Below are positions 43,854 to 54,519 of a stretch of 64,000 nt of DNA, piece by piece. The stretch's first letter is position 1. Each line of letters starts with the position of its first letter. The notes beneath the pieces are model-generated. The model was not told where the DNA came from. It ran no database searches and saw nothing but the letters and a program-made list of their open reading frames with translations. The stretch lies in NCBI RefSeq assembly GCF_902488535.1, contig NZ_CABTWO010000006.1, positions 37,708-101,707 on the forward strand, given 5' to 3'. A program made the translations under genes and the position numbers. Source of the DNA: an uncultured Mobiluncus sp. Lineage in GTDB: Bacteria; Actinomycetota; Actinomycetes; Actinomycetales; Actinomycetaceae.

Positions 43854-44399
43854 ATGTTGGATCAAAATTCTGACGGCTTGGCGGCCTTGCCGGAAAAACT
43901 CACTGATTTTGCTCGCTCCCTCTCGATTTGGCCCGTCACCATGGGTTTGGCGTGCTGTGCTATTGAGATGATGGCGACCGCGGCCTCGCGTTTCGACATC
44001 GCCCGTTTCGGTTCGGAAGTGTTCCGTTCCTCCCCGCGTCACGCTGACGTGATGCTGGTTTCGGGTCGTGTCTCGCACAAGATGGCCACCATCATGCGCA
44101 ACGTATATGACGAGATGGCCGACCCGAAGTGGGTCATCTCGATGGGGGCTTGCGCTTCGTCCGGCGGCGTGTTCAATAACTACGCCATTGTGCAGGGCTG
44201 TGACCACGTGGTGCCGGTAGACATCTACCTGCCGGGTTGCCCGCCGCGTCCGGAGATGCTGCTGGGGGCGTTGCTGAGCTTACGCGACCACATCAAGGTC
44301 GATCCTTTGGGCAAGAATCGTGAGGAAGCCATCCGCAAGGCGGAAGCCGCGGCGCTACAGGCGGCCTCGTTGAACGACATGAAGGGACTGATGGCGTGA
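43854..44399 (+). CDS. nuoB: NADH-quinone oxidoreductase subunit B
   Basis: 181-aa peripheral-arm subunit that holds the terminal iron-sulfur cluster N2, next to the quinone site. The ligands Cys34 and Cys35 ([11 protein letters not shown]), Cys100 (GACASSGG) and Cys129 ([15 protein letters not shown]) are all present. A ribosome binding site (TTGGAGGAAA) precedes the ATG. The stop overlaps the nuoC start by four bases. Confidence 0.98.
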   Translation: MLDQNSDGLAALPEKLTDFARSLSIWPVTMGLACCAIEMMATAASRFDIARFGSEVFRSSPRHADVMLVSGRVSHKMATIMRNVYDEMADPKWVISMGACASSGGVFNNYAIVQGCDHVVPVDIYLPGCPPRPEMLLGALLSLRDHIKVDPLGKNREEAIRKAEAAALQAASLNDMKGLMA

Positions 44400-45136
44400 G
44401 CGAAGAAACTCAAGATTTGCAAGCCGCCCCGGAGGGCGAGCTGGAGCCGAAACTGCCCCAGTACGCCAATCCTCGCGGCGAATCCCTGGGGGTGCGCGAC
44501 AACCCGTTCGGGGTTCACGGCACCGGCGACACTTCCGGTTACGGCCAGTTGCATCGGGAAGTTATGATGCCCGGGCAGTCCCCGAAGCCTTACGGGGGCT
44601 GGTTCGACGACTGCGTGGACTACCTGGAGGAGGATTTGCGCAAGGCCGGGGTGGATCCTCTCACTGCCATAGACCGGGTCGTCGTTTCCCACGGCGAGCT
44701 GACGATTCACGTCGCTCGTGAGCACCTAGTGACGGTCGCGAAAGCGCTGCGTGACGACCAGGACTTGCGCTTTGAGTTGTGCATGGGCGTGTCCGGGGTG
44801 CATTACCCGCACGACACCGGACGGGAACTGCACGCCGTGTACCACTTCATCAGCGTGACCCACAATCACAACCTGCGTATCGAGACTGCGGCCCCTGAAG
44901 ACGACCCGAAAGTCCCCTCCATCGTGGATATTTACCCCGGAAACAACTGGCACGAGCGGGAAACTTTCGACATGATGGGCATCATCTTTACCGGCCACCC
45001 GGCCTTGACCCGGTCCTTGCTTCCCGACGATTGGGTCGGACACCCGCAGCGTAAGGACTACCCGCTGGGCGGGATTCCAGTGCAATTTAAGGGCGGCACT
45101 GTCCCGCCTGCTGACACGCGGAGGAGCTACAGTTGA
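44396..45136 (+). CDS. nuoC: NADH-quinone oxidoreductase subunit C
   Basis: 246-aa peripheral-arm subunit of the 30-kDa type, separate from NuoD. A Glu/Pro-rich N-terminal tail of about 70 residues precedes the conserved core, which has SGVHYP and the family signature [25 protein letters not shown] and [11 protein letters not shown]. It starts at GTG overlapping the nuoB stop (GTGA) and ends overlapping the nuoD start (TTGA), which implies translational coupling. Confidence 0.97.
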   Translation: MSEETQDLQAAPEGELEPKLPQYANPRGESLGVRDNPFGVHGTGDTSGYGQLHREVMMPGQSPKPYGGWFDDCVDYLEEDLRKAGVDPLTAIDRVVVSHGELTIHVAREHLVTVAKALRDDQDLRFELCMGVSGVHYPHDTGRELHAVYHFISVTHNHNLRIETAAPEDDPKVPSIVDIYPGNNWHERETFDMMGIIFTGHPALTRSLLPDDWVGHPQRKDYPLGGIPVQFKGGTVPPADTRRSYS

Positions 45137-46506
45137 GTACCGAAACTATGAACCCAGAGGCAAAAACGCAAAATGTTCATGCCGCGGCGGGGGCTGGCGA
45201 ATACGTGCCGGGAATGCCGGAGTTTTCCGTTCAGGACGGGGAATGGGCCGCGATGGCCGCGGACCTCGAGTCGGCTCACAATGACCGGATTGCCGTCAAC
45301 TTGGGCCCGGTGCACCCCTCCACCCACGGCGTGCTGCGCGTCATCGTGGAACTGGAGGGCGAAACGATTAAGGATTGCCGCCTGGGCACCGGCTACCTGC
45401 ACACCGGTATTGAAAAGTCTATGGAATACCGCACTTATAACCAGGGCGTGGCCTACTGCACCCGCATGGATTACGTGGCGCCGTTCTTTACCGAAGTCGC
45501 CTGGTGTTTGGCGGTCGAAAAAGCTCTGGGTGTGACGGACCAGGTGCCTCGGCGGGCCAACGAAATCCGGGTGCTGTTGATGGAGCTGAACCGGATTGCT
45601 TCGCACCTGGTCGCTATCGGCACCGGCGCGAACGAGCTGGGCGCGACGACCATGCTGACCACCGGGTTCCGGGCTCGTGAAGAGATTCTGCGGATTTTTG
45701 AACACATTACCGGCCTGCGCATGAACAACACCTATATGCGTCCCGGCGGCGTGTCCAACGACCTGCTGGACGACACCATCGACATGATTCGTGAAAAGCT
45801 CCCGCTGGTCAAACGCGACATTGGCGAAATGCAGGACTTGATTATGGCCAACCCGATTTTTATTGGCCGTATGAAGAACGTGGGGTGGCTGCCGCTGTCC
45901 ACCATGATGGCGCTGTCCCTGACCGGTCCGTGCCTGCGAGCGGGTGGTTTGCCGCTGGATATGCGCAAGCTGCAGCCCTACTGCGGGTATGAGACTTACA
46001 CTTTCGATGTTCCCACCCGCGACCATTCCGACTGCTACACGCGTACCGAGGTGCGTTTCGAGGAAATGTACCAGTCCCTGCGCATTGTCTACCAGGTGCT
46101 GGATCGTTTGGAGCAAAGCGAGGGTGAGCCGGTTATGATTGCTGACCCGAAGTTCGCTTACCCCTCCAAGTTGACCATCGGCGCGGACGGCCAAGGCCAG
46201 GATCCAGAGCACGTGTCGCATATTATGGGGCATTCGATGGAGGAACTCATTCACCACTTTAAGCTGGTGACCGAGGGGTTCCGAATCCCGCCCGGTCAGG
46301 TTTACGCCCAGATTGAACATGCCAAGGGCATACAGGGCGTGCACCTGGTGACCGACGGCGGTACCCGGCCTTACCGGGCGCACTTCCGCGACCCCTCTTA
46401 TGCAAACCTGCAATCTGCCTCCATGATGTGCGAGGGCGGCTTGATTTCTGACTTGGTGGTGTCAATCGGCTCGATTGACCCGGTGTTTGGAGGTGTGGAT
46501 CGATGA
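45133..46506 (+). CDS. nuoD: NADH-quinone oxidoreductase subunit D
   Basis: 457-aa 49-kDa-type subunit that forms the quinone-binding cavity with NuoB. Signatures are [15 protein letters not shown] (with the quinone-contact histidines), [38 protein letters not shown] and the C-terminal [13 protein letters not shown]. It begins with a TTG overlapping the nuoC TGA, with GAGGAG 6 bases before it. The first 50 residues are a nonconserved extension. Confidence 0.98.
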   Translation: MSTETMNPEAKTQNVHAAAGAGEYVPGMPEFSVQDGEWAAMAADLESAHNDRIAVNLGPVHPSTHGVLRVIVELEGETIKDCRLGTGYLHTGIEKSMEYRTYNQGVAYCTRMDYVAPFFTEVAWCLAVEKALGVTDQVPRRANEIRVLLMELNRIASHLVAIGTGANELGATTMLTTGFRAREEILRIFEHITGLRMNNTYMRPGGVSNDLLDDTIDMIREKLPLVKRDIGEMQDLIMANPIFIGRMKNVGWLPLSTMMALSLTGPCLRAGGLPLDMRKLQPYCGYETYTFDVPTRDHSDCYTRTEVRFEEMYQSLRIVYQVLDRLEQSEGEPVMIADPKFAYPSKLTIGADGQGQDPEHVSHIMGHSMEELIHHFKLVTEGFRIPPGQVYAQIEHAKGIQGVHLVTDGGTRPYRAHFRDPSYANLQSASMMCEGGLISDLVVSIGSIDPVFGGVDR

Positions 46507-47204
46507 AACCGTATCCTGAGGACGTCAAAGCGCGTCTGGTTCGCGAGGGTCGAGAGATTATTGCTCGCTACCCCGAGGGGCATTCGCGTTCGGCGCTGCT
46601 GCCGTTGCTGCACCTGGTGCAGTCCGAAGACGGCTTTGTGTCCGCCAACGGTATCGAGCTGTGCTCCGAACTGTTGGGCATTAGCCCCGCGGAAGTCTCG
46701 GCGGTCGCTACGTTCTATACCCAGTACAAACGCCGTCCCAACGGGGAATACAACGTGGGGGTGTGCACCACTTCGCTGTGCGCCGTCATGGGCGGCGACG
46801 AGATTTGGGAAACCGTGTGCGACCACTTGGGCATCGGTAACGGGGAAACGACCGCGGACGGGAAAGTTACCCTGGAGGCGATTGAATGTAACGCGGCCTG
46901 CGACTTTGCCCCTGTCGTCATGGTGAACTGGGAATTCTTTGATAACCAAACCCCGCAATCGGCCGTGAAACTGGTCGACGATTTGCGTGCGGGCAATCCA
47001 GTGAAACCGACCCGCGGCCCGAATCACGTCCCGACCTTTAAGGAAAACGAACACCTGTTGGCTGGTTTCGAGGACGGACTTGCTGACGAGGGAGAATCCG
47101 CCGGTGTCCCCACCCTGCTGGGCAAGCGCATCGCTGCGGAAAGGGGTTGGGGAATCCCCAGCGACCCGGGCTGGTCAGCTCCCGAACCGAAGGACGGTGA
47201 ATAG
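46503..47204 (+). CDS. nuoE: NADH-quinone oxidoreductase subunit E
   Basis: 233-aa 24-kDa-type subunit with a thioredoxin-like fold and a 2Fe-2S cluster (N1a). Cluster ligands are Cys88 and Cys93 (VGVCTTSLCAVMGG) and Cys129 and Cys133 (IECNAACDFAPVV). A charged C-terminal extension of about 65 residues lies beyond the usual core. The ATG overlaps the nuoD stop (ATGA). Confidence 0.97.
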   Translation: MKPYPEDVKARLVREGREIIARYPEGHSRSALLPLLHLVQSEDGFVSANGIELCSELLGISPAEVSAVATFYTQYKRRPNGEYNVGVCTTSLCAVMGGDEIWETVCDHLGIGNGETTADGKVTLEAIECNAACDFAPVVMVNWEFFDNQTPQSAVKLVDDLRAGNPVKPTRGPNHVPTFKENEHLLAGFEDGLADEGESAGVPTLLGKRIAAERGWGIPSDPGWSAPEPKDGE

Positions 47205-47206
47205 TC

Positions 47207-48535
47207 ATGAGTGAACTGAACCTGACTGACATTCCTGGTGGCGAGGTGCCGCTGACCCCGATCTTGTCGGATATGTGGGGTGTGGATCGGTCTTGGACCC
47301 TGGAGGCCTACCGGGCTCGCGGGGGATACCAGGGTCTGGAAAAGGCCAACTCGATGGATCCCGCCGATGTGTTGGCCGCCGTGAAGAACTCGGGGTTGCG
47401 CGGCCGTGGTGGCGCGGGCTTCCCCGCGGGTTTGAAGTGGTCGTTCCTGCCTCCCGATGACGGTTTGCCGCGCTACCTGACGGTGAATGCCGACGAGTCC
47501 GAGCCCGGGACCTGCAAGGATATTCCGCAAATCATGGCGAACCCACACGCCCTCATCGAGGGAATGGCGATTTGTTCCCGGGCGATTCGCTGTGAACACG
47601 CTTTTGTATATTTGCGCGGAGAAGTGACCCACCCGCTGCGCCGACTGCTGGCCGCTATCCGGGAAGCTACCGAGGCGGGACTGCTGGGCGACCTCAAGAT
47701 TACCGCCCACTCCGGGGCAGGAGCCTACATCTGCGGTGAGGAAACTGCCCTTTTGGATTCGTTGGAGGGCCGGCGCGGACACCCGCGGTTGAAGCCGCCG
47801 TTCCCGGCTGCCCAGGGCTTGTACGCTCGTCCCACCGTCATCAACAACGTCGAGACGATTTCCCAGGTCGCGGGCATCTTTAAGTATTCGGATAACTGGT
47901 ACGCCTCGATGGGGACGGAAAAGTCCAAGGGACATGGCATCTTCTCGATTTCCGGCCATGTGGCCCACCCCGGCCAGTTCGAGGCGCCGTTCGGGATCAC
48001 GATGCGGCAACTGTTGGGATACTGCGGCGGAATGCGTTCCGGTCACGACCTGAAGTTTTGGGCGGTCGGGGGTTCTTCGGCACCTATCTTTACGCCTGAA
48101 GAACTCGATGTTCCCCTGACTTATGAGGAAGTCGCGACCGCCGGGTCAATGCTGGCCACCCGCGCTATTCAAGTGTTTGACGAAACGACTTCGGTCGTGC
48201 GCGTCATGACCCGCTGGATAGACTTTTATCAGCATGAATCTTGCGGCAAATGCACCCCATGTCGGGAAGGCACCTACTGGATGAAGCAAATCATGCATCG
48301 CCTCGAAGCCGGTAAAGGCGAGGTTGGTGACGTGGACAAGCTGCTGTCGATTACTTCCGAGATTGGCGGGCGCTGTTTCTGCGCGCTGGGCGACGCGGCC
48401 ATCACCCCGGTGAAGTCCGGCATTGAACGTTTCCGTGACGAGTTTGAAAAAGGTTACACAACTCCGGCTTGGGAGTTGTTCCCCTACGAACGCAGCGTGT
48501 ACTACCACGAGGCATCGGGCGAGGCAGGTAAATAA
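47207..48535 (+). CDS. nuoF: NADH-quinone oxidoreductase subunit F
   Basis: 442-aa NADH-binding subunit carrying FMN and a 4Fe-4S cluster (N3). The FMN/NADH region has LRGRGGAGFPAGLKW and VNADESEPGTCKD; GAGAYICGEETALLDSLEG is the family signature. Cluster ligands are Cys346, 349 and 352 (ESCGKCTPCREG) and Cys392 (FCALGDAA). A GGTGAATAGTC stretch precedes the ATG. nuoG begins on the next base after the stop. Confidence 0.98.
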   Translation: MSELNLTDIPGGEVPLTPILSDMWGVDRSWTLEAYRARGGYQGLEKANSMDPADVLAAVKNSGLRGRGGAGFPAGLKWSFLPPDDGLPRYLTVNADESEPGTCKDIPQIMANPHALIEGMAICSRAIRCEHAFVYLRGEVTHPLRRLLAAIREATEAGLLGDLKITAHSGAGAYICGEETALLDSLEGRRGHPRLKPPFPAAQGLYARPTVINNVETISQVAGIFKYSDNWYASMGTEKSKGHGIFSISGHVAHPGQFEAPFGITMRQLLGYCGGMRSGHDLKFWAVGGSSAPIFTPEELDVPLTYEEVATAGSMLATRAIQVFDETTSVVRVMTRWIDFYQHESCGKCTPCREGTYWMKQIMHRLEAGKGEVGDVDKLLSITSEIGGRCFCALGDAAITPVKSGIERFRDEFEKGYTTPAWELFPYERSVYYHEASGEAGK

Positions 48536-51148
48536 ATGAGCGACGAAGTGCAAATGGTCAATATCAAAGTTGACGGCAAGCCCCTGGAAGTGCCCAAAGG
48601 CACCCTGGCGATTCGGGCTTGCGAGATGGCCGGAGTGTACGTGCCACGTTTCTGCGACCACCCGTTGCTGAAGCCGGTGGCGGCGTGCCGCGCGTGCCTG
48701 GTCGAGGTAGCCATGCCCAACCGGCAGGGCGAAGTCGCCAAGATGCCCAAACCGATGCCGGCCTGTTCGACCACCTGTACGGATCGGATGGAGATTTACA
48801 CCCAGTTCACCTCCGAGGTCGCGGCCAAAGCCCAAAACGGTATCCTCGAGTTCTTGCTGGTCAATCACCCACTGGACTGCCCGGTTTGCGACAAGGGCGG
48901 CGAATGCCCGCTGCAAAACCAGACGTTCATGGAAGGCAACCCGACCTCGCGTTTCACCGATAAAAAGCGTGTCTGGCCCAAGCCGGTGCGTCTGACTTCC
49001 GAGATTCTGCTGGATCGGGACCGCTGTGTGCTGTGCCAGCGCTGCGTGCGTTTCGGTAAGGAAATCGCCGGTGATGCCTTCTTGGACCTCCAAGGGCGGG
49101 GCGGCGGTTCTTCTCCATGCGATCACCACTTCTTTATGGGCGAGAACATCGGTTCTTTCGACACGCAGGTGTTGGGGATTTATGACGAGGAGGCGAACCC
49201 GGACGGCGCTACCGTCACCCCTTGTGAATCGATGACCGGCCCGAGCGGGGAGCCCGGTATTATCGGTTCGATGCATTCGGGCAACCCGGACGTGGCGCAC
49301 CGCGACGTGTCCGGTCGACGTTTCGCCTCGTACTTCTCCGGTAACGTCACTCAGATTTGTCCGGTTGGCGCGCTCACAAACGCCTCCTACCGTTTCCGGG
49401 CGCGTCCCCATGACCTCATCTCGACCCCCTCGATTACCGACCAGGATGCCAGCGGGGCAGAAATCCGGGTCGACGCTCGCCGCGGAGTGGTGCTGCGCCA
49501 CTTGGCGGGGGATAATCCCGAAGTCAACGAGGAATGGATTTCTGATAAGGATCGTTACGCTTTCGCGTGGCAGTCCTCCACCGACCGCTTGACCCGCCCG
49601 ATGGTGCGCAACGACGCGGGCGAGCTGGAGGAAACCGACTGGGGCACCGCCCTTTCGCGGGCCGCCGCCTATGTTAAAGAATCTGCGCAAAACTCTGAGG
49701 TCACGTTCTTCCCCGGAGAGCACCTCACCCTCGAGGACTACTACGCTTGGGGCAAGTTCGCCCACGTGGTGGGTAAATCGAACATCGTGGATGCGCGCTC
49801 GCGGGACTTCCGCATGGACGAAGTGAACTTCATCAGAATGCGGGTCGCGGGGCGTCCTCTGGAAGTGACCTACCAAGACGTTGAAAAAGCGCCGTTTGTG
49901 TTCCTGGTCGACCTGGAACCGGAGGACGAATGCGCCACACTGTTCCTGCGGCTGCGCAAAGCTACGCAAAACCACGGCACGAAGGTCGCCACCCTCGCCT
50001 CGTTCTTGAGCGATGGGGCGCGCAAACTCGGCGCCACCCTGGTGCAAAACCAGCCGGGGGAGCAACTCCAAATCCTGAAAGACATCATCGATGGTAAAGG
50101 CGAGTTTGCGTGGGTGAAGGAATCCCTGAGCCAGCCCGGCTCGCTGGTGCTGATGGGAGAGCGCGCCAGCTTGGTCGTTGACGAGCTGGAATACGCCGCG
50201 CGCTTGGCTGACGCCACCAATGCTGCTTGGGCGTGGATACCGCGGCGAGCCGGTTCGCGTGCCGCTATCGAAGCGGGCTGTTTCCCCGGTCTGCTGCCGC
50301 GTGGCCGCCAAGTGACCGACCCGGCGGCTCGTGCCGACATCGACGCGGCTTGGGAACTCAAGGAGCCGCTGCACGAGAATCTGCCGCTGTGTTTCCGCTG
50401 CATGTTGACCCCCGATGCTTGGGAACAGTTCCTGCCCGGCACCACCATGGTGATGGGCGGGGTGGATCTGCGCGACCTGGAGGACCCGGACGGCACGCGG
50501 GAAGTCCTCAAAGGCGTGAAGCACGTCATCCAGCTGGAAGTGCGCAAAACCGAGATTACCCAGTACGCCGATGTCGTGTTGCCGGTGGCTCCCCCGCACG
50601 AAAAGAGCGGAACTTTCATCAACTGGGAGGGCCGGCTGCGCCCCTTCGGTCAGGCTTTGGCGTCCCATGCACTGCCGGACTGGAAAGTCATGAATCTGCT
50701 GGGTAAGGCCGCGGGCTACGACTTAGGTCTGGACTCTCTGGCCGCTATTTTGCACGAGTACGAGGAGTTGGGTCCCTGGCAGGGCATTCGCCTGGGGGCG
50801 CCGTTCCGTGAGGATCCTCCCATTGTCCCGCCCGAGGCCGGTCAGGCCTTGGTCATCACCTGGAAGCCGCTGCTGGATGCGGGGCGCTGCCAGGACGGTG
50901 AGCCGTACTTGGCGGGAACCGCCAAAGTTCCGGTGGTGCGTATGAGCGCGGAAACCGCCAGAGAAAACGGCATCACCGACTTTGCCAAGATTACGGGACC
51001 GAAAGGTGCCTTGACCCTGCCGGTGGTGCTTACGGACATGCCGGAGCGGGTCGTATGGATGCCGGAATGTTCCCCCGGATCTTTGGTTCACGAAACCTTG
51101 GGTTCGGCTTACGGCCAGCTTGTTGGCTTGAAAGCAGCGGAGGCGTAA
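48536..51148 (+). CDS. nuoG: NADH-quinone oxidoreductase subunit G
   Basis: 870-aa iron-sulfur subunit. N-terminal 2Fe-2S ligands are Cys40, 51, 54 and 77. Next come the His/Cys cluster N5 motif (HPLDCPVCDKGGECPLQ), the 4Fe-4S N4 motif (RCVLCQRCVRFGKEIAGD) and a molybdopterin-oxidoreductase-like body (from about 290) that lacks a cofactor role in complex I. At 870 aa it is of the long actinobacterial type. The ATG directly abuts the nuoF TAA. The very long open frame on the opposite strand is a codon-use shadow. Confidence 0.97.
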   Translation: MSDEVQMVNIKVDGKPLEVPKGTLAIRACEMAGVYVPRFCDHPLLKPVAACRACLVEVAMPNRQGEVAKMPKPMPACSTTCTDRMEIYTQFTSEVAAKAQNGILEFLLVNHPLDCPVCDKGGECPLQNQTFMEGNPTSRFTDKKRVWPKPVRLTSEILLDRDRCVLCQRCVRFGKEIAGDAFLDLQGRGGGSSPCDHHFFMGENIGSFDTQVLGIYDEEANPDGATVTPCESMTGPSGEPGIIGSMHSGNPDVAHRDVSGRRFASYFSGNVTQICPVGALTNASYRFRARPHDLISTPSITDQDASGAEIRVDARRGVVLRHLAGDNPEVNEEWISDKDRYAFAWQSSTDRLTRPMVRNDAGELEETDWGTALSRAAAYVKESAQNSEVTFFPGEHLTLEDYYAWGKFAHVVGKSNIVDARSRDFRMDEVNFIRMRVAGRPLEVTYQDVEKAPFVFLVDLEPEDECATLFLRLRKATQNHGTKVATLASFLSDGARKLGATLVQNQPGEQLQILKDIIDGKGEFAWVKESLSQPGSLVLMGERASLVVDELEYAARLADATNAAWAWIPRRAGSRAAIEAGCFPGLLPRGRQVTDPAARADIDAAWELKEPLHENLPLCFRCMLTPDAWEQFLPGTTMVMGGVDLRDLEDPDGTREVLKGVKHVIQLEVRKTEITQYADVVLPVAPPHEKSGTFINWEGRLRPFGQALASHALPDWKVMNLLGKAAGYDLGLDSLAAILHEYEELGPWQGIRLGAPFREDPPIVPPEAGQALVITWKPLLDAGRCQDGEPYLAGTAKVPVVRMSAETARENGITDFAKITGPKGALTLPVVLTDMPERVVWMPECSPGSLVHETLGSAYGQLVGLKAAEA

Positions 51149-51153
51149 CCATC

Positions 51154-52512
51154 ATGTACACATTGATTCCTATCCTGACCGTTATGGGAGCTGACTTGTG
51201 GCCCGCCGGGGCGTCGGCTCCGAAAGGGGCTGACTTCAGCCAGGAGACCTGGTGGATTTCCCTGATTAAAGCCCTGATTCTGATCGTGACGCTGATTCTC
51301 TATGTGCTCTTGGCACTGTGGGTGGAGCGCCGTGGTTTGGGTCGTATTCAAACCCGTCCCGGCCCGAACGTGCGTGGCCCGCTCGGTCTGCTTCAGGCGG
51401 TTGCGGACGCCGGCAAGATGGTGTTCAAAGAAAACTTCCGTCTCAAGGGTGCCGACACCCTGATTTACCTGATTTCCCCGATTCTGGTGGCATTCACGGC
51501 TTTCGCTATCTTTGCGCTGATTCCTTTCGGGCCCAACGTGACGATTGGGGGGATTTCCACCCCGCTGCAGCTGTTCGACTCCGGGGTCGCCACCTTGATT
51601 GTGTTGGCGATTTCCGCTGTCGGTATCTATGGGATTGTCCTGGGCGGCTGGTCAGCTAACTCTCCGTTCCCACTGCTGGGTTCGGTGCGTTCCACGGCGC
51701 AAGTTATCTCCTACGAGCTGGCGATGGGCACCGCGTTGGTCAGCGTGTTCATCATGGCTGGCTCCATGTCCACCTCCGAAATCGTGGAGGCGCAAAAGGA
51801 TCCGAGTTGGCTGCTGGGACTGTTGCCCGCCTTCATCGTCTATCTCATCGCTTCTTTCGGGGAAACGAACCGTCTGCCGTTCGACCTGACGGAATGCGAA
51901 AGCGAGCTGGTGGCCGGACACCAAACCGAATACTCGGGAATGAACTTCGCCTGGTACTACCTGGCCGAATACATCAACATCTTTAATGTTTCCGCCGTCG
52001 CGGTAACCATGTTCCTGGGTGGCTACAAAGCGCCGTGGCCGTGGGACTTCATGAACCCCGTCACCGGATCTCCGTGGTGGGGGATTCTGTGGTTCACCCT
52101 CAAGGTGTGGTTCCTGTTCTGGATTTTTGTGTGGGTTCGCGGCACTCAGGTGCGCTTCCGCTACGACCAGTTCATGAATCTGGGCTGGAAGGTCTTGATT
52201 CCCATCGGCTTCGTGTGGATGATGGCGGTGGCCTGGATTAAGGCTCTGCCCGTGTTCTTCGGCTTCAACTCGCAACAAATCATGATTGCGGTGGCTGTGG
52301 TCTGCGTGGTGCTGCTGGTCATCGTGATGCTGATTCCCATCAAGAAAGTAAAACCGCCCGTGGCCAAACCCTTTGACCCGATGGCGGACGGATTCCCGGT
52401 CCCGCCCCTGCCCGGACAGGAGCTGCCCCCCAGTCCGCGTTCTGGACTCTTGAAAGTTACTCCCAACACCCCGGCTGAGACAGCCATCACGGGCGGAAAG
52501 GAAGAAAAATGA
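51154..52512 (+). CDS. nuoH: NADH-quinone oxidoreductase subunit H
   Basis: 452-aa membrane subunit joining the peripheral and membrane arms, with about eight helices. Signatures are [65 protein letters not shown] and [18 protein letters not shown]. The start is ATG 51154; GGAGG lies 11 bases before it within the end of nuoG. A Pro-rich C-terminal tail of about 60 residues is longer than usual. The stop overlaps nuoI (ATGA). Confidence 0.97.
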   Translation: MYTLIPILTVMGADLWPAGASAPKGADFSQETWWISLIKALILIVTLILYVLLALWVERRGLGRIQTRPGPNVRGPLGLLQAVADAGKMVFKENFRLKGADTLIYLISPILVAFTAFAIFALIPFGPNVTIGGISTPLQLFDSGVATLIVLAISAVGIYGIVLGGWSANSPFPLLGSVRSTAQVISYELAMGTALVSVFIMAGSMSTSEIVEAQKDPSWLLGLLPAFIVYLIASFGETNRLPFDLTECESELVAGHQTEYSGMNFAWYYLAEYINIFNVSAVAVTMFLGGYKAPWPWDFMNPVTGSPWWGILWFTLKVWFLFWIFVWVRGTQVRFRYDQFMNLGWKVLIPIGFVWMMAVAWIKALPVFFGFNSQQIMIAVAVVCVVLLVIVMLIPIKKVKPPVAKPFDPMADGFPVPPLPGQELPPSPRSGLLKVTPNTPAETAITGGKEEK

Positions 52513-53237
52513 GCGCAGAAACTTCTGACAACAATTTGGTGGCCTCCCCTGACGAACCGGAAAACGCCGCTGGTGCCGGTCCTGCCCCCACCGCGGACGC
52601 GGATCCGCAACTGTGGCAACGTAAGAAAAAAGGCCCCATCGCGGAGTCTCTGAAAGCAGTCGCCGGTTTCGGGGTCACGTTCCGCAACTTCTTCCGCCCC
52701 TACGTCACCGAACAGTACCCCTTCGAAAAGGTGCCGACCCAGCCGCGCTACCACGGACGCCACCAGCTGAATCGTTATCCGGACGGCTTGGAAAAGTGCG
52801 TGGGCTGCGAACTGTGCGCTTGGGCGTGCCCGGCTGACGCGATCTATGTGGAGGCCGCCTCGAACACCCCGGAGGAACAGTACAGTGCCGGCGAACGTTA
52901 CGGGCGGGTCTACGAAATCAACTATCTGCGCTGCATCTTTTGCGGCATGTGCATCGAAGCCTGCCCGACGCGGGCCCTCACGATGTCCAACGATTACGAG
53001 ATTTGGGACGACAACCGCGAGGATTTGATTTTTGAAAAGGACCGCCTGTTGGTTCCTTTGGATGCCGGAATGCTCGACACGCCCCACCCGATGGCGTCAG
53101 GCACTTCTGACATGGATTACTACAACGGAAGCGTCACCGGCCCGACCCCCGACCAGATTGACTGGGTCGCGAGTCGCCGTCCGCACGATGCCTCCTTGGC
53201 CAGCGCCGGGAAACCGGCACAGGAGGTGAAAGCATGA
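52509..53237 (+). CDS. nuoI: NADH-quinone oxidoreductase subunit I
   Basis: 242-aa ferredoxin-like subunit with two 4Fe-4S clusters (N6a and N6b). Motifs are [20 protein letters not shown] and [20 protein letters not shown] Pro/Ala-rich N-terminal tail (about 35 residues) and a C-terminal tail extend the core. It overlaps nuoH and nuoJ by four bases on each side (ATGA). Confidence 0.97.
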   Translation: MSAETSDNNLVASPDEPENAAGAGPAPTADADPQLWQRKKKGPIAESLKAVAGFGVTFRNFFRPYVTEQYPFEKVPTQPRYHGRHQLNRYPDGLEKCVGCELCAWACPADAIYVEAASNTPEEQYSAGERYGRVYEINYLRCIFCGMCIEACPTRALTMSNDYEIWDDNREDLIFEKDRLLVPLDAGMLDTPHPMASGTSDMDYYNGSVTGPTPDQIDWVASRRPHDASLASAGKPAQEVKA

Positions 53238-54208
53238 GCCACTTGCTGCAAGCGGCCGCGACCTTACCCGAGATGGGCACCGGTCAGACAATCTTCGTGG
53301 TGGCGTGTTCTGCTCTGGCGTTGATTGCGGCTTTGGGTGTCGCGTTGTCGAATCGAGCTGTTCACGCCGCGGTTTACATGGTCGCCATGATGGTGTGTGT
53401 GGCGGGTATCTACTTTTCGGTTGGTGCCGAGTTCCTGGGCGCGGTCCAGATTGTGGTTTACACCGGAGCCATCATGATGATGTTCCTGTTCGTCATTATG
53501 TTGGTGGGGGTGCAAGCCGTGGACTCGCCGCGAGATTCCAAAGTCGTGACCGTCGCGGTGTCGGTACTGTTGGCCATCGCCTTCGGGATTATGGCGATAG
53601 TCGCGGCCGCGAACACCACGGTGAACGGGGCTCCGGCGCAGCCCAGCGGGGATCCGAATCCGGTCCAGCTGGCCACCGAAGTCATCAACACTTACTATGC
53701 TCCGCTGGAAATGATTGCCACCCTGCTGATTGTGGCCGCGGTCGGGGCGATGAGCCTGACCCACTCTGAGGCGCTGTTGCCGCGCGTGACCCAGTCTTTC
53801 CTGGTGAAGCAGAGGATGAAAGCGTACCGGGAGACTGGTCACGTGCTGGGTCAGACCGTGCCGCCGGGCGTTTATGCCGAAACCAACGCGTTGGACGTGC
53901 CGGCTATCAGCGGCGAAACCCAGCGTCCGGTGCCGGAATCGGTGCCGCGCGTGGTGCGAGTTCGCGGCGAAGAACGGTCGCTTGGGGAAGCCTCGCCGTG
54001 GACGGCTCGCGCTTTGGCGGCCGAAATCAGCGGCGACGTGAGCTTGCACGGAGCGAAAACCTCCACACTGGTCGCGCGTTCCGGCGCGGCGGGAATGCCC
54101 GGACCGGGCGCTCCCGAGATGACGGCGGAACTGGAAAAGCCGCTCGACAAAACTATTGCGGGCCAAACCGAACCTGGTGAAGCCACGAAAGAAGGAGAAA
54201 ACGCATGA
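53234..54208 (+). CDS. nuoJ: NADH-quinone oxidoreductase subunit J
   Basis: 324-aa membrane subunit; five helices lie within the first 180 residues, with the core signature [23 protein letters not shown]. The rest (about 190-324) is a polar tail, rich in Pro, Gly and Glu, well beyond the length of E. coli NuoJ and also longer than the mycobacterial tail as I recall it. The overlaps with nuoI and nuoK (ATGA) indicate translational coupling. Confidence 0.95.
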   Translation: MSHLLQAAATLPEMGTGQTIFVVACSALALIAALGVALSNRAVHAAVYMVAMMVCVAGIYFSVGAEFLGAVQIVVYTGAIMMMFLFVIMLVGVQAVDSPRDSKVVTVAVSVLLAIAFGIMAIVAAANTTVNGAPAQPSGDPNPVQLATEVINTYYAPLEMIATLLIVAAVGAMSLTHSEALLPRVTQSFLVKQRMKAYRETGHVLGQTVPPGVYAETNALDVPAISGETQRPVPESVPRVVRVRGEERSLGEASPWTARALAAEISGDVSLHGAKTSTLVARSGAAGMPGPGAPEMTAELEKPLDKTIAGQTEPGEATKEGENA

Positions 54209-54504
54209 ACGTGATGTTCCTGGTATTCGTGGCCCTGGGCCTCTTTGCCGTGGGCGCCCTGACCGTGCTGCTCCACCGTTCCGCAGTGATTGCCCTGATG
54301 GGTGTGGAAATCATGCTGAACTCGTGCAATATCGCGCTGGTGGCTTTGGGAGAAGCCAACGCTAACATGACCGGCCAGGTCCTGGCTTTCTTTGTGATGA
54401 CCGTGGCGGCGGCGGAAGTCGTAGTCGGCTTGGCCCTGATTGTGTCGCTGTTCCGCTCCCGGCGCACCACCTCCCTCGACGACTTCAACCTGTTGAACGG
54501 CTAA
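54205..54504 (+). CDS. nuoK: NADH-quinone oxidoreductase subunit K
   Basis: 99-aa membrane subunit with three helices. The conserved membrane glutamates appear in LMGVEIMLNSCNIALVA (helix 2) and VAAAEVVVGLALIVSLFR (helix 3). It starts in the nuoJ stop (ATGA) and is followed by nuoL after 15 bases. Confidence 0.97.
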   Translation: MNVMFLVFVALGLFAVGALTVLLHRSAVIALMGVEIMLNSCNIALVALGEANANMTGQVLAFFVMTVAAAEVVVGLALIVSLFRSRRTTSLDDFNLLNG

Positions 54505-54519
54505 GGGGGAAAGGAAAAT

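Noticed and set aside
48146..50668. 840-codon open frame on the strand opposite nuoG
   Set aside because: A shadow of GC-rich third-codon positions; its residues show no domain, and nuoG is certain. The same holds for long frames opposite rpoB, rpoC, nuoD, nuoL and nuoN.
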